Source of the DNA: JAKSCF01 sp028279945
Lineage (GTDB): Bacteria > Bacillota > Clostridia > Peptostreptococcales > JAAYPU01
DNA: 40,869 bases
Assembly (NCBI GenBank): GCA_028279945.1
Contig: JANQMT010000066.1
Span: 1-40,869 of the forward strand
Reading direction: 5' to 3'
The translations under genes and the position numbers were made by a program. Within the stretch, counting starts at the first letter, position 1. The number at the start of each line of letters is the position of its first letter. A model generated the notes under the pieces. That model made no database searches. It was not told where the DNA came from and saw only the letters and a program-made list of their open reading frames with translations. Positions 7,878 through 15,925 of this stretch are shown piece after piece.

Positions 7878-8543
7878 GTGAGATACGAAAGTTTTGTAAA
7901 AAAATTAGTAGATCAGATATCTAAAGGTGGCCAAATAAGGCTTCTTGATATGCCGGATTTGGACTTATACATGGATCAGGTCACCACGTTCATGAATGAT
8001 AAATTGTCAATTTATAAAAGAGAAGATAAAGACAAAATACTAACCAAAACAATGATTAACAATTATACAAAACATAATATTATTCCAAAACCTGTTAATA
8101 AAAAATATTCCAAGGACCATTTGCTTTTTCTAATATTGATATATCATATGAAGGGAATTGTTTCCATAAAAGATATGGAACACTTGATGGCTCCTCTTAT
8201 CCAAAACTATAACTCTGAGCTTGAAGAAAAAATAAATATTGAAGATATTTATTCTATATTACAGGAGATACAAAAAGATGAAAGAGATAAACTAGATTTA
8301 AAAATACAAGACGATATAGAAAAGGTTAAAGAATATTTAAAAGAAATGGATATGCAAGATGATGATATATTAGAAATATTCATGCTGACGGTGATGCTAA
8401 CCGTAAGGGCTAATATGCAAAAATATCTTGCAGAAAGAATTATTGATGAATTCTTTATTTATAAGGCAGTTCCTCAAAAAAAGGAAAAACGAAAAAGTAA
8501 AAAAACAAAAAACGATCAACCTGAAAAAGAAACAGATGAATAA
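7878..8543 (+). CDS. DUF1836 domain-containing protein
   Basis: The roughly 221-residue product has the features of the DUF1836 family of Firmicutes: an N-terminal block with a DMPDLDLYMDQVTTFM segment, a MerR-like stretch KTMINNYTKHNIIPKPVNKK (about residues 56-75), then YSKDHLLFLILIYHMKGI. The middle part resembles a winged helix-turn-helix, so a regulatory role is often assumed, but the function is not established. The C-terminus is a Lys/Glu-rich tail. I choose GTG at 7878 as the start because AAAGGGTGAT ends just ahead of it; ATG at 7872 and GTG at 7869 would overlap that site. Confidence 0.8.
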   Translation: MRYESFVKKLVDQISKGGQIRLLDMPDLDLYMDQVTTFMNDKLSIYKREDKDKILTKTMINNYTKHNIIPKPVNKKYSKDHLLFLILIYHMKGIVSIKDMEHLMAPLIQNYNSELEEKINIEDIYSILQEIQKDERDKLDLKIQDDIEKVKEYLKEMDMQDDDILEIFMLTVMLTVRANMQKYLAERIIDEFFIYKAVPQKKEKRKSKKTKNDQPEKETDE

Positions 8544-8612
8544 ATTATTTTTTTAGTATTATTTTTAAATTCTATCATATACTGAACTATGACTTTTTTA
8601 AGGGGTGATGGT

Positions 8613-8723
8613 ATGATAAATGCTAAAAGGTACTCTGAGGTAAAAAGACAAATTGATACCGGGAGTATTATTACTCAAGAAGTAATAGAACAGTGTCTGA
8701 TAGAGTGCTTCGAGGGAGATTAA
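8613..8723 (+). CDS. Small 36-residue conserved-looking protein
   Basis: A 37-codon frame starts with ATG after AAGGGGTGATGGT, an excellent ribosome site with normal spacing, and encodes MINAKRYSEVKRQIDTGS..., ending ECFEGD. The peptide is amphipathic, with no membrane segment or signal, and has two cysteines (CLIEC). It sits 69 bases after the DUF1836 gene and immediately before the bidirectional terminator, so it is probably the last gene of that transcript. No family recognised. Confidence 0.55.
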   Translation: MINAKRYSEVKRQIDTGSIITQEVIEQCLIECFEGD

Positions 8724-8733
8724 TGCATGATTG

Positions 8734-8767
8734 AAAAAGAGCAGCAATTTTATTTACTGCTCTTTTT
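8734..8767. terminator. Bidirectional terminator
   Basis: AAAAAGAGCAG (8734-8744) and CTGCTCTTTTT (8757-8767) form a perfect 11-bp stem with a 12-base loop and A/T flanks on both sides, so it can end transcripts from either strand. The stop codon of the minus-strand permease (8754-8756) lies in the loop. Confidence 0.85.
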
Positions 8768-9962
8768 GTATGCTATGATCATACATTTTTAAAATAAACA
8801 ATTTTAGAATAGCCGTAATGGGCACCGCAATAAGCATACCCATAATGCCAAAATATTTACCTCCAATAATAACGGCCAACAACACAAAAACTGGATGAAG
8901 GCCCACACTGTCGCCAACAATTTTGGGAGCAATAACAGCACCGTCAACTTGTTGAATACCTAATAAGATGACGACAGATAATACTGCTTGAGTGACATTG
9001 CCATCTAATAGAGACATGATAACAGCCGGTACAATACCAATAATAGGACCAAAATATGGAATAATATTGGCAATACCGGCAAACATACCTATAAAAATAG
9101 CAAAATCAATGCCTATTAAGAACAATCCAATTGAGGAAAGGATACCTACTATGAGCCCGTCTAAAAGCTGGCCTCTAAAGAATTTGGATATGACCTTATG
9201 AATATCTATTAGAGTGTGCATGAGTATGCTTTCAGCTTTTCTTGGCAATATCACATCTAAAAAATTGTCCCAAAGCTTTAGAAAATACTCTTGATCCTTT
9301 AAGATATAAAAAGCAATAACGAAGCCTAAACCAATATTAATCAAATTAATTCCAAAGTTCGAAAGCCATCCTGCAAAATCACTCCCCTTTCTAAAGAGGA
9401 TACCACTGGAAGCCCACTCTACAAACATTTGAACCGGATTTTTTATTCTAGGTGCTAGACCGCTGGTAGATAACCTTTCACTAAGGGTATTGAATAAATC
9501 TTCATATTTTGAAAAATACCTATAGATATTTTCCCCAATGGTATCCATCTTTTCGACGGTAAACTTACCCATTATCATACTGTATAATGTAAAAGATACT
9601 ATGGTTAGTATAATGGCGATTAAAACAAAGGCGATGGCAATGCTGATGGTTCTTCTCCTTTTTGCCAATTGTTTGGACAATTTTGAGTTTTTAGGTCGTT
9701 GTGCCTTTGCCGATCGACTAATTAATTTTTCATCAATAAAATTGACCAATGGACTAAAAAAGTAAGCAATAACCAGTCCGTATGTTAAGGGTGCAATGGC
9801 GCTAAATATTTGGGAAAGAACATTGCCTATAAAGGTAAGTATAATTCCTGTATGAGAAAGTATGGAATAGAGTATATATAAAATGATTGCTGTTACAATA
9901 AGATATAGACTAAATTTAATATAATGCTTATCCAACCATATCCTTTTCCAATTATCTTCCAT
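8754..9962 (-). CDS. AI-2E family transporter (UPF0118)
   Basis: This 402-residue membrane protein has the family pattern: two N-terminal spans, a third span after a basic loop (KNSKLSKQLAKRRRT), a long extracytoplasmic region, and a C-terminal cluster of spans with FIGMFAGIANIIPYFGPIIG and APKIVGDSVGLHPVFVLLAV, both family hallmarks. Members include YdgG/TqsA (autoinducer-2 export) and Na+/H+ antiporters, so the substrate is open. The start is the ATG at 9962, after TGGAGG; an upstream in-frame ATG at 9977 contains that ribosome site and is less likely. It is divergent from ahcY. Confidence 0.9.
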   Translation of the reverse strand: MEDNWKRIWLDKHYIKFSLYLIVTAIILYILYSILSHTGIILTFIGNVLSQIFSAIAPLTYGLVIAYFFSPLVNFIDEKLISRSAKAQRPKNSKLSKQLAKRRRTISIAIAFVLIAIILTIVSFTLYSMIMGKFTVEKMDTIGENIYRYFSKYEDLFNTLSERLSTSGLAPRIKNPVQMFVEWASSGILFRKGSDFAGWLSNFGINLINIGLGFVIAFYILKDQEYFLKLWDNFLDVILPRKAESILMHTLIDIHKVISKFFRGQLLDGLIVGILSSIGLFLIGIDFAIFIGMFAGIANIIPYFGPIIGIVPAVIMSLLDGNVTQAVLSVVILLGIQQVDGAVIAPKIVGDSVGLHPVFVLLAVIIGGKYFGIMGMLIAVPITAILKLFILKMYDHSIQKEQ

Positions 9963-10116
9963 GAAAATAACCTCCATTAATTACTCTTTATAGTATGGTT
10001 AATTGCTCCATATTTTATCAAAATAAAATAGCATACAAAAGTGTTATAAATAAACCTTTATAATGCAAATAGGTTATGATATATTTAATATGAATTCGGT
10101 GATTGGAGGAATAACA

Positions 10117-11364
10117 ATGAGTTACGATGTAAAAGATATTAACCTTGCAGATTCGGGCAAGCAAAAAATTGAGTGGGTTAAAAGTTATATGCCTTTATTA
10201 AGGGCTTTAGAAGAGGAGTTTGAAAAAACCAAACCTTTTCAAGATATAAGAATATCACTATCTGTTCATTTAGAAGCTAAAACTGCCTATTTATGCAAAG
10301 TATTAGCTGCCGGAGGCGCAGATATGTCTGTAACAGGAAGTAATGTTCTTTCTACTCAAGATGATGTTGCAGCCGGTTTAGCAGCGGAAGGCATGAAAGT
10401 ATATGCAAAATATAAGGCGACAGAAGAAGAATACTATAAACATATAGAAACTGCACTTGAACACAGCCCCCATATAATTATTGATGACGGCGGAGATTTA
10501 ATCAACATCTTATACAACAAGCGTCCTGAATTAATGCAAAACCTAATCGGTGGATGCGAAGAGACAACAACAGGTATTATCAGACTTAGAGCTATGGAAA
10601 ATGAAGGCGCTCTAAAGAATCCTATGATTGCTGTAAACGATGCATATTGTAAGCATATGTTTGATAATCGATATGGCACAGGTCAATCCGTCTGGGATGG
10701 TATTAACAGAACCACTAACTTAATAACAGCAGGAAAATATGTTGTGGTTTCAGGCTATGGCTGGTGTGGAAAAGGCGTCGCTATGAGAGCAAAAGGATTG
10801 GGTGCAAAAGTTATAGTAACCGAAATAGACCCTATTAAAGCGGTTGAAGCAGTTATGGATGGTTTTGAGGTTATGAAGATGGAGCAAGCCTCTGAAATAG
10901 GAGACATATTTGTGACCGTAACAGGGTGCAATAAAATCATTACAAAAGCCCATATGGAAAAGATGAAAGATGGTGCTATTCTGTGTAATGCCGGCCACTT
11001 TAACGTAGAAATCGATTTAAAGGATATAGAAGCATTAGCAGTAGAAGTAAAAGAGCGTAGAAACAATATTATGGGATACAAAATGAAAGATGGAAGATGG
11101 ATCAATGTATTAGCTGAAGGACGATTGGTTAACTTGGCTTCAGGAGATGGGCATCCTGCAGAAATTATGGATATGAGTTTTGCATTGCAAGCATTAGGGG
11201 CAAAATATCTTGTGGACCATCAAGACAAATTACCAAATTCCGTTATTAGCGTACCTCAAGTAATCGATATAAAAGTCGCTGAAATGAAGTTAAAAAGCTG
11301 GAATATGGATATTGATACTTTAACCCCGGAACAAGAAAAATATTTAAATAGCTGGAACGTATAG
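10117..11364 (+). CDS. ahcY: S-adenosylhomocysteine (or S-inosylhomocysteine) hydrolase
   Basis: The 415-residue enzyme is typical SahH: SLSVHLEAKTAYL near the start, a nucleoside-site segment IIDDGGDLINIL, and the NAD-binding fold VVSGYGWCGKGVAMRAKGLG followed by VIVTEIDP. The end, AEGRLVNLASGDGHPAEIMD, is also a family signature. It cleaves SAH to homocysteine and adenosine, or SIH to homocysteine and inosine. The immediate neighbour is an SAH/MTA deaminase, which makes the SIH route plausible. A GGAGG site fixes the ATG at 10117; upstream in-frame codons lack one. A terminator-like hairpin separates it from mtaD, so the downstream genes may be reached by partial readthrough. Confidence 0.92.
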   Translation: MSYDVKDINLADSGKQKIEWVKSYMPLLRALEEEFEKTKPFQDIRISLSVHLEAKTAYLCKVLAAGGADMSVTGSNVLSTQDDVAAGLAAEGMKVYAKYKATEEEYYKHIETALEHSPHIIIDDGGDLINILYNKRPELMQNLIGGCEETTTGIIRLRAMENEGALKNPMIAVNDAYCKHMFDNRYGTGQSVWDGINRTTNLITAGKYVVVSGYGWCGKGVAMRAKGLGAKVIVTEIDPIKAVEAVMDGFEVMKMEQASEIGDIFVTVTGCNKIITKAHMEKMKDGAILCNAGHFNVEIDLKDIEALAVEVKERRNNIMGYKMKDGRWINVLAEGRLVNLASGDGHPAEIMDMSFALQALGAKYLVDHQDKLPNSVISVPQVIDIKVAEMKLKSWNMDIDTLTPEQEKYLNSWNV

Positions 11365-11373
11365 ATTTCAAAA

Positions 11374-11405
11374 AAAAAGATTTTGCGTCTGGCAAAATCT
11401 TTTTT
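11374..11405 (+). terminator. Terminator or attenuator between ahcY and mtaD
   Basis: An A-rich arm AAAAAGATTTTGC at 11374-11386 pairs with GCAAAATCTTTTT at 11392-11404 and ends in a T-run. It lies only about 18 bases ahead of the mtaD start, so it either ends the ahcY transcript or reduces expression of mtaD. Confidence 0.75.
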
Positions 11406-11422
11406 AGTATTGGGAGGAAATA

Positions 11423-12703
11423 ATGAAGGACTTATTGATAAAAAATGCGCATATTATTGGGGCCGACGAAATCATAATAGATGATGGATGCATGGTTATC
11501 GAACAAGGACGGTTTGAATATGTAGGGGCAATAACAGAAGAGATTGAGAAACTTCAATATGGTAAAGTTATCAATGCTCAAGGCAAAATAGCAGCACCCG
11601 GATTGGTGAATGCCCATACCCATAGCCCTATGGTGCTGTTAAGAAATTACGCCAACGATTATGCCATACAAAAATGGTTGTTCGATTATATCATTCCGGC
11701 AGAAAATAAATTATCCTCTGAAAATATTTACTGGGGAGCACAACTTGCAGTAGCTGAAATGATTCAATCAGGAACAACAGCTTTTTTAGACATGTATCTT
11801 TACATGGAAGAAGTCGCAAAAGTAGTAGCAGAAACAGGAATAAAAGCTTGTTTATCAAAAGACATTATTAAATCAAAAGTCCGTGAAAATGATGCAATCA
11901 TAGATAAAAACAGTTTTAAAGATTTTTATAATCAGTGGCATAATTATGATGAAAGAATAAAAGTTAATGCGGAAATTCATTCTGTGTTTCTCTATGATGA
12001 AAAATCCTTAAGAAAAGCAGCCGAAGTGGCAAAAGAAATGAACACCAGCATACATATTCATATATTAGAAGGTGTTAATGAAAGAAACATCAGCATGGAT
12101 ATGCATGGTGCTTCACCACTGGAAGTATGTCAAAAAGTTGGGATACTGGATACCCCGGTTATAGCTGCTCACTGCATTCATTTAGATGAGAGAGATTTTG
12201 AGATGATCCGAGAGAAAGATATTATCCCTGTCCATAATCCTTCCAGCAATATGATATTAGGCAGCGGCATTTCTCCGGTTCCTGAAATGATTCAAAAAGG
12301 CATAATGGTTGCACTGGGAACCGATGGTGCGGCCAGTAATAATAACTTAAATATGTTTGAAGAAATGCATCTAGCGTCTCTTATCCATAAGGGCGTTCAT
12401 AATGACCCGGAGCAGATGAAAGCACATGAAGTCTTTAGAATGGCAACAAAAAATGGTGCTGAGGCTTTAGGATTTAATTCAGGATCTATCGAAAAAGGAA
12501 AAGAAGCAGATCTAATTTTAATAGATATAGAAAAAGCGCATATACAACCTTTAAGAAATCCTATTTCCGCCCTCACTTACTCAGTACAAGCCTCAGATGT
12601 TGATACAACCATCGTCAATGGTAAAATATTAATGGAAAACCGAGAATTAACAACCATTGATATAGAAAAAGTAATGAGTAAGATTAAAAAGATACAATTA
12701 TAG
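11423..12703 (+). CDS. mtaD: 5'-methylthioadenosine / S-adenosylhomocysteine deaminase
   Basis: This 426-residue amidohydrolase shows the metal-ligand set of the MtaD/TrzN group: APGLVNAHTHSPMVLLR (about 55-71), HIHILEG (about 211), IAAHCIHLDERD (about 249), and GTDGAASNNNLNMFEEMHLA (about 300). The enzyme removes the amino group from MTA, SAH or related 5'-modified adenosines. Length and order are normal for the family. Beside ahcY it suggests a two-step route, SAH to S-inosylhomocysteine and then hydrolysis. A GGGAGG ribosome site precedes the ATG. The next gene, for a CGGC protein, follows after 40 bases. Confidence 0.9.
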   Translation: MKDLLIKNAHIIGADEIIIDDGCMVIEQGRFEYVGAITEEIEKLQYGKVINAQGKIAAPGLVNAHTHSPMVLLRNYANDYAIQKWLFDYIIPAENKLSSENIYWGAQLAVAEMIQSGTTAFLDMYLYMEEVAKVVAETGIKACLSKDIIKSKVRENDAIIDKNSFKDFYNQWHNYDERIKVNAEIHSVFLYDEKSLRKAAEVAKEMNTSIHIHILEGVNERNISMDMHGASPLEVCQKVGILDTPVIAAHCIHLDERDFEMIREKDIIPVHNPSSNMILGSGISPVPEMIQKGIMVALGTDGAASNNNLNMFEEMHLASLIHKGVHNDPEQMKAHEVFRMATKNGAEALGFNSGSIEKGKEADLILIDIEKAHIQPLRNPISALTYSVQASDVDTTIVNGKILMENRELTTIDIEKVMSKIKKIQL

Positions 12704-12743
12704 GGTTTACAATAAATTTTTATCATAAAAGGAGGCCGTATAA

Positions 12744-13076
12744 ATGAAAGTTGGACTAATAAGATGTTTACAAACCGAGGATATGTGTCCTGCAACAACA
12801 GATATCAAAATGATGAATCTGAAAAAAGGGGCTTTTGAAGGGGTGGAAGAAGATATTGAATTAATAGGTATCTCAACTTGTGGAGGATGTCCGGGAAAAA
12901 AAGCAGTAACAAGAGCCCTGGAGATGGTTAAAAGAGGTGCCGATACCATTGCTTTGGCATCATGCATTACCAGAGGAACACCAATAGGCTTTAAATGTCC
13001 TCATGCAGAAGAAATGAAAGCAGCAATAAAGAGAAGATTGGGTGAAGAAATAAGAATTATTGATTATACACATTAA
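12744..13076 (+). CDS. CGGC domain-containing protein
   Basis: The 110-residue protein matches the short CGGC family: KVGLIRCLQTEDMCPATTD at the N-terminus, ISTCGGCPGKKAVTRALEM in the centre, then ALASCITRGTP and KCPHAEEM. The conserved cysteines and the alternating beta-alpha pattern suggest a metal- or Fe-S-binding small-molecule protein, but no biochemical role is settled for the family. The start follows AAAGGAGG with good spacing. It is the last gene of the ahcY-mtaD group, and a seven-pair hairpin (GGTTGGG/CCCAACC, 13128-13149) lies after it without a T-run. Confidence 0.8.
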   Translation: MKVGLIRCLQTEDMCPATTDIKMMNLKKGAFEGVEEDIELIGISTCGGCPGKKAVTRALEMVKRGADTIALASCITRGTPIGFKCPHAEEMKAAIKRRLGEEIRIIDYTH

Positions 13077-13157
13077 TATATCTATCGAATATATCATCAT
13101 TGAGAAATCCAATGAAGTCAGCCGTAGGGTTGGGTCACCGTGCCCAACCTAATCGTA

Positions 13158-13327
13158 TCAAGGTAAATCTATTTCAACATATATCCCTTCATTTAAACTT
13201 TCGTATATTTCACGTGAACTATCGGCCATTTCATAATTTTTTTCGATAGGATTCCATCTCATATCTATTTTGACTTTATCAGAAATGCTATGCAGTAATT
13301 CGTAATCAATAATTACATTATTTCCTA
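13158..13327 (-). pseudogene. Out-of-frame 3' part of the secreted repeat-protein gene
   Basis: Directly after the stop of the preceding frame (13325-13327) the -1 frame stays open for more than 50 codons: ILGNNVIIDYELLHSISDKV, then KIDMRWNPIEKNYEMADSS and so on to TGA at 13158. The composition is protein-like. The two frames join across an A-run within GAAGAAAAATATTAG; a run of six A instead of five would fuse them into one 176-residue protein. A true frameshift mutation, phase variation or a sequencing error can all explain it. Confidence 0.5.
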
Positions 13328-13687
13328 ATATTTTTCTTCTGTGGGACTATCCGCAGCGGATTCACCAGAGGTTTTTTTGTCTACGCTTTCATTTTCAGTA
13401 TTATTGAGTATTTCAATGTCAGGCATTTCAATAAGTGAACTACTATTATTAACGGTACTATCTATGGTATATTTAACGATAACCTCGTCTGGTTTTTCTG
13501 GATGACTATCAATTGTATTATCTGTGATATAAAACTCATCTATATCTGAATGACTATCAAATGCATTATCTGTGATATACTCATTTTTAACCTCATTTTG
13601 TTTTTCTGAATATCTGTTATTAATATCATTTTGAGTACCTGCTGCTAAGAAAAATGAAAATAGTAAACCCATTATAATATATCTCAT
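13325..13687 (-). CDS. Secreted protein with imperfect internal repeats (5' part of a frameshifted gene)
   Basis: The 120-residue frame begins with a signal peptide (MRYIIMGLLFSFFLAAGT) behind an AAGGAG site. It then has about three imperfect repeats of 16-19 residues, seen as EYITDNAFDSHSDID, EFYITDNTIDSHPEKPD and VKYTIDSTVNNSS, followed by an acidic Ser/Glu-rich tail. It would be exported. The frame stops just where another frame continues, so the natural protein is probably longer. It is divergent from blaI and shares the intergenic region with the BlaI operators, but no operator dyad lies close to its own start. I do not recognise a family. Confidence 0.5.
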   Translation of the reverse strand: MRYIIMGLLFSFFLAAGTQNDINNRYSEKQNEVKNEYITDNAFDSHSDIDEFYITDNTIDSHPEKPDEVIVKYTIDSTVNNSSSLIEMPDIEILNNTENESVDKKTSGESAADSPTEEKY

Positions 13688-13848
13688 TATTTCTCCTTTC
13701 TTAGTAAATTGATCTTTAAATTAAACTACTTTTGATTGGATTATTATAAAAATAAAATAACATAACCCAATCAAAAGTATACAATAAATTTTTATTTAAA
13801 AGCAAATTACTGTGTTGTTAAAATACTATATAAAAATTCAAAAAACAC

Positions 13849-13877
13849 TTGACAAATAACGACTACAAGTGTAATCT
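13849..13877 (+). promoter_or_regulatory. Promoter of blaI-blaR1
   Basis: TTGACA at 13849-13854 and TAATCT at 13872-13877 are 17 bases apart. The BlaI-type operators at 13861-13898 overlap the spacer, the -10 box and the start region. Confidence 0.8.
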
Positions 13878-13898
13878 TTAATTAACTACAATTGTAGT
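13861..13898. promoter_or_regulatory. Two BlaI/MecI-type operator dyads
   Basis: GACTACAAGTGTAATC (13861-13876) is an imperfect dyad and ACTACAATTGTAGT (13885-13898) a perfect 14-bp palindrome. Both have the TACA-NN-TGTA core to which BlaI/MecI repressors bind. Their position over the promoter indicates that BlaI represses its own operon. Confidence 0.8.
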
Positions 13899-13922
13899 CT
13901 ATAAAAAAGAGGTGATAATCAA

Positions 13923-14297
13923 ATGAAAGAAATGCCCCAAATATCAGATTCTGAATGGGAAATTATGAAGATACTTTGGACCAGTGCGCCGCTAAATGCC
14001 AATCAGGTTTATTTGAAAATGAAAGAGAGCAAAAATTGGAAGCATACTACGGTTAAAACGTTGCTCAGCAGGTTGGTAAAAAAGGAAGCACTTAATTTTG
14101 AAAAAAGAAACAGAGAATATTTTTATTTTCCTGTGGTATCTGAAGATGAATGCATTCAATCAGAAAGTTTATCTTTCCTAAATAAAGTTTATAATGGTGC
14201 AGTAAAAACCATGATTGCTAACTTCCTTGAAAAAGAAGACTTAACCAATGAAGAAATACAAGAATTAAAAAATATTCTGGATCAAAAGAAGGATTAA
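13923..14297 (+). CDS. blaI: BlaI/MecI/CopY family repressor
   Basis: The 124-residue protein has the full BlaI winged helix: ISDSEWEIMKILWTSAPLNA at the start, the recognition-helix segment KHTTVKTLLSRLVKKEAL at about 41-58, and the wing NREYFYFPVVSEDE. The C-terminal half is the dimerisation helix region. BlaI represses until its partner BlaR1 senses a signal and triggers its cleavage. It has its own promoter with two matching operators, and blaR1 follows after three bases. The ribosome site is GAGGTGATAATC. No beta-lactamase gene is adjacent, so the regulon could involve cell-wall stress in general. Confidence 0.92.
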   Translation: MKEMPQISDSEWEIMKILWTSAPLNANQVYLKMKESKNWKHTTVKTLLSRLVKKEALNFEKRNREYFYFPVVSEDECIQSESLSFLNKVYNGAVKTMIANFLEKEDLTNEEIQELKNILDQKKD

Positions 14298-14300
14298 GAA

Positions 14301-15791
14301 ATGAGTTGCATAAATCTATTTAATCTTGTTATTTTTTCGTCCATTAAGGGAAGTTTCGTCGTACTTTGCATCCTGTTTTTAAAGCTTATATTCAGAAACC
14401 ATTTTGGAGCTAAATGGCATTACTTGATATGGTTTATATTAATCATTCGACTAATGATGCCCTATTCACCAAACAGCCCTGTAAGCTTATTTAACCTAAT
14501 GGAAATATTTGACCAAGGGCCTGCACTTGAAACAAGTGAACTTGAAACGCATATAAGCCCCATCCGAGTCATTTTTTTGGATGAGCAATGGTTAGAAGAA
14601 CCAACCACCGTTGGGAAGAATGTAATAGAGGCGATTCAGGCAGTATCATGGATATGGCTAATAGGTGTTATAACCATTCTAACCTATACCTTTGGAGCCA
14701 ATATACAGTTTCTAAGAAAATGGAGAAAAAATGCTGCAGAGGCGGATAGCGACGTATATAAGCTATTGGAAAGATGTCAACTTACAATGGGGATAAGCAA
14801 GAAAATACCTGTTTTTTATACCAAACACATCAACGCACCGGTGCTTTTTGGGTTAATGCATCCCTGCTTGCTGTTACCGGCAAGCTTGAAAAATGCATTT
14901 AATGAAGATGAGTTGACTTGTATCATGCTGCATGAATTGGCACATTTAAAAAGAAAAGATATTGCTACTTTTTGGATAATGGCCTTATTAAAGGCAGTGT
15001 ACTGGATGAATCCTTTGATTTGGTATGCACTAAATAAAATGCGGCAAGATTGTGAAGTTGCTTGTGATGCCTTCACGTTATCCTACATGAATGAAAAGGA
15101 TAATAAAAAGTATGGTTATACCATCATACAGCTGCTGCAAAAAAATAAGCCAATAGCAGCTGCAAATATAGCTGGAGTGACAGGCAGTAAATCTCAAATA
15201 GTGAGGAGACTAAAAATGATTGCTCAATTTAAGAAAAACTCGTACAAACTATCCTTTGTGTCTATTGCCATATTAGTGGTTATGGGGTGTATGTTTTTAA
15301 CCAATGCTGAAGAGGAAAAAACAGATCTACAAGCTCAAGGGCAGCCTGAAATTGTTGAAGAAAGTAAAGAACAAGCTGAAAACACTGAGATGATGTGGCC
15401 ATTACCTGTAGAGCATAACAGAATCACCAGCCCATATGGATGGCGAGTCCATCCGCTGCTGGAAGAAAAGAGACTGCATACGGGTATTGATATCGCAGCC
15501 CCTTTAGATGTAGACATTGTAGCGGCACAAAAAGGTACAATAACTCATGCAGATATGCTTGGGGGGTATGGATATACCATAATCATTCAACACGATAATG
15601 GTATTGAAACCTTATATGCTCAGTGTAATGAACTTTTGGTAAATGAAGGCGATACGGTTGAAACCGGAGATATCATAGCACGAGTAGGAAGTTCAGGTTA
15701 TTCCACAGGGCCGCATTTACATTTTGAAGTTCGAAAAGATGGAGAGCACGTAGACCCAATAGGAGAATACTTAAAGGTTACAACAGAATAG
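14301..15791 (+). CDS. blaR1: BlaR1-type M56 metallopeptidase fused to an M23 endopeptidase domain
   Basis: The 496-residue protein has four predicted membrane segments in its first 320 residues and the M56 zinc motif IMLHELAHLKRKD (HExxH, about 211) between the second and third, as in BlaR1/MecR1. The usual extracellular sensor is a penicillin-binding-protein-like domain. Here residues 360-496 are instead an M23 (LytM/lysostaphin-like) domain with RLHTGIDIAAP (about 392), and GPHLHFEVRKDGEHVDP (about 471), which hold the zinc-binding residues. The M23 part would lie outside the membrane and touch peptidoglycan, acting as a binding sensor or as a hydrolase. The gene is coupled to blaI and ends in a strong terminator. 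Confidence 0.9.
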   Translation: MSCINLFNLVIFSSIKGSFVVLCILFLKLIFRNHFGAKWHYLIWFILIIRLMMPYSPNSPVSLFNLMEIFDQGPALETSELETHISPIRVIFLDEQWLEEPTTVGKNVIEAIQAVSWIWLIGVITILTYTFGANIQFLRKWRKNAAEADSDVYKLLERCQLTMGISKKIPVFYTKHINAPVLFGLMHPCLLLPASLKNAFNEDELTCIMLHELAHLKRKDIATFWIMALLKAVYWMNPLIWYALNKMRQDCEVACDAFTLSYMNEKDNKKYGYTIIQLLQKNKPIAAANIAGVTGSKSQIVRRLKMIAQFKKNSYKLSFVSIAILVVMGCMFLTNAEEEKTDLQAQGQPEIVEESKEQAENTEMMWPLPVEHNRITSPYGWRVHPLLEEKRLHTGIDIAAPLDVDIVAAQKGTITHADMLGGYGYTIIIQHDNGIETLYAQCNELLVNEGDTVETGDIIARVGSSGYSTGPHLHFEVRKDGEHVDPIGEYLKVTTE

Positions 15792-15813
15792 TTTAAGAAA
15801 AAAAGCATCTAAA

Positions 15814-15858
15814 AAAATCGATGGTGGATATGATTTAAACCACCATCGATTTTATTTT
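15814..15858 (+). terminator. Terminator of blaI-blaR1
   Basis: AAAATCGATGGTGG (15814-15827) and CCACCATCGATTTT (15840-15853) form a perfect 14-bp stem with a T-rich tail. Confidence 0.88.
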
Positions 15859-15886
15859 AATAAAAAGAAACGATAAAAAGTCTTTG

Positions 15887-15895
15887 TGGTATAAT
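15887..15895 (+). promoter_or_regulatory. Extended -10 promoter of the phospholipase gene
   Basis: TGG followed by TATAAT (15890-15895) is a consensus extended -10 element about 30 bases before the start codon. No good -35 box is visible. Confidence 0.6.
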
Positions 15896-15925
15896 AAATG
15901 CGTAATATGGATTGGAGAGATATGA

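Noticed and set aside
13325..13345. Programmed -1 ribosomal frameshift site
   Set aside because: The A-run is not a canonical X-XXY-YYZ heptamer in the zero frame and I see no downstream pseudoknot; mutation, phase variation or sequencing error is more likely.
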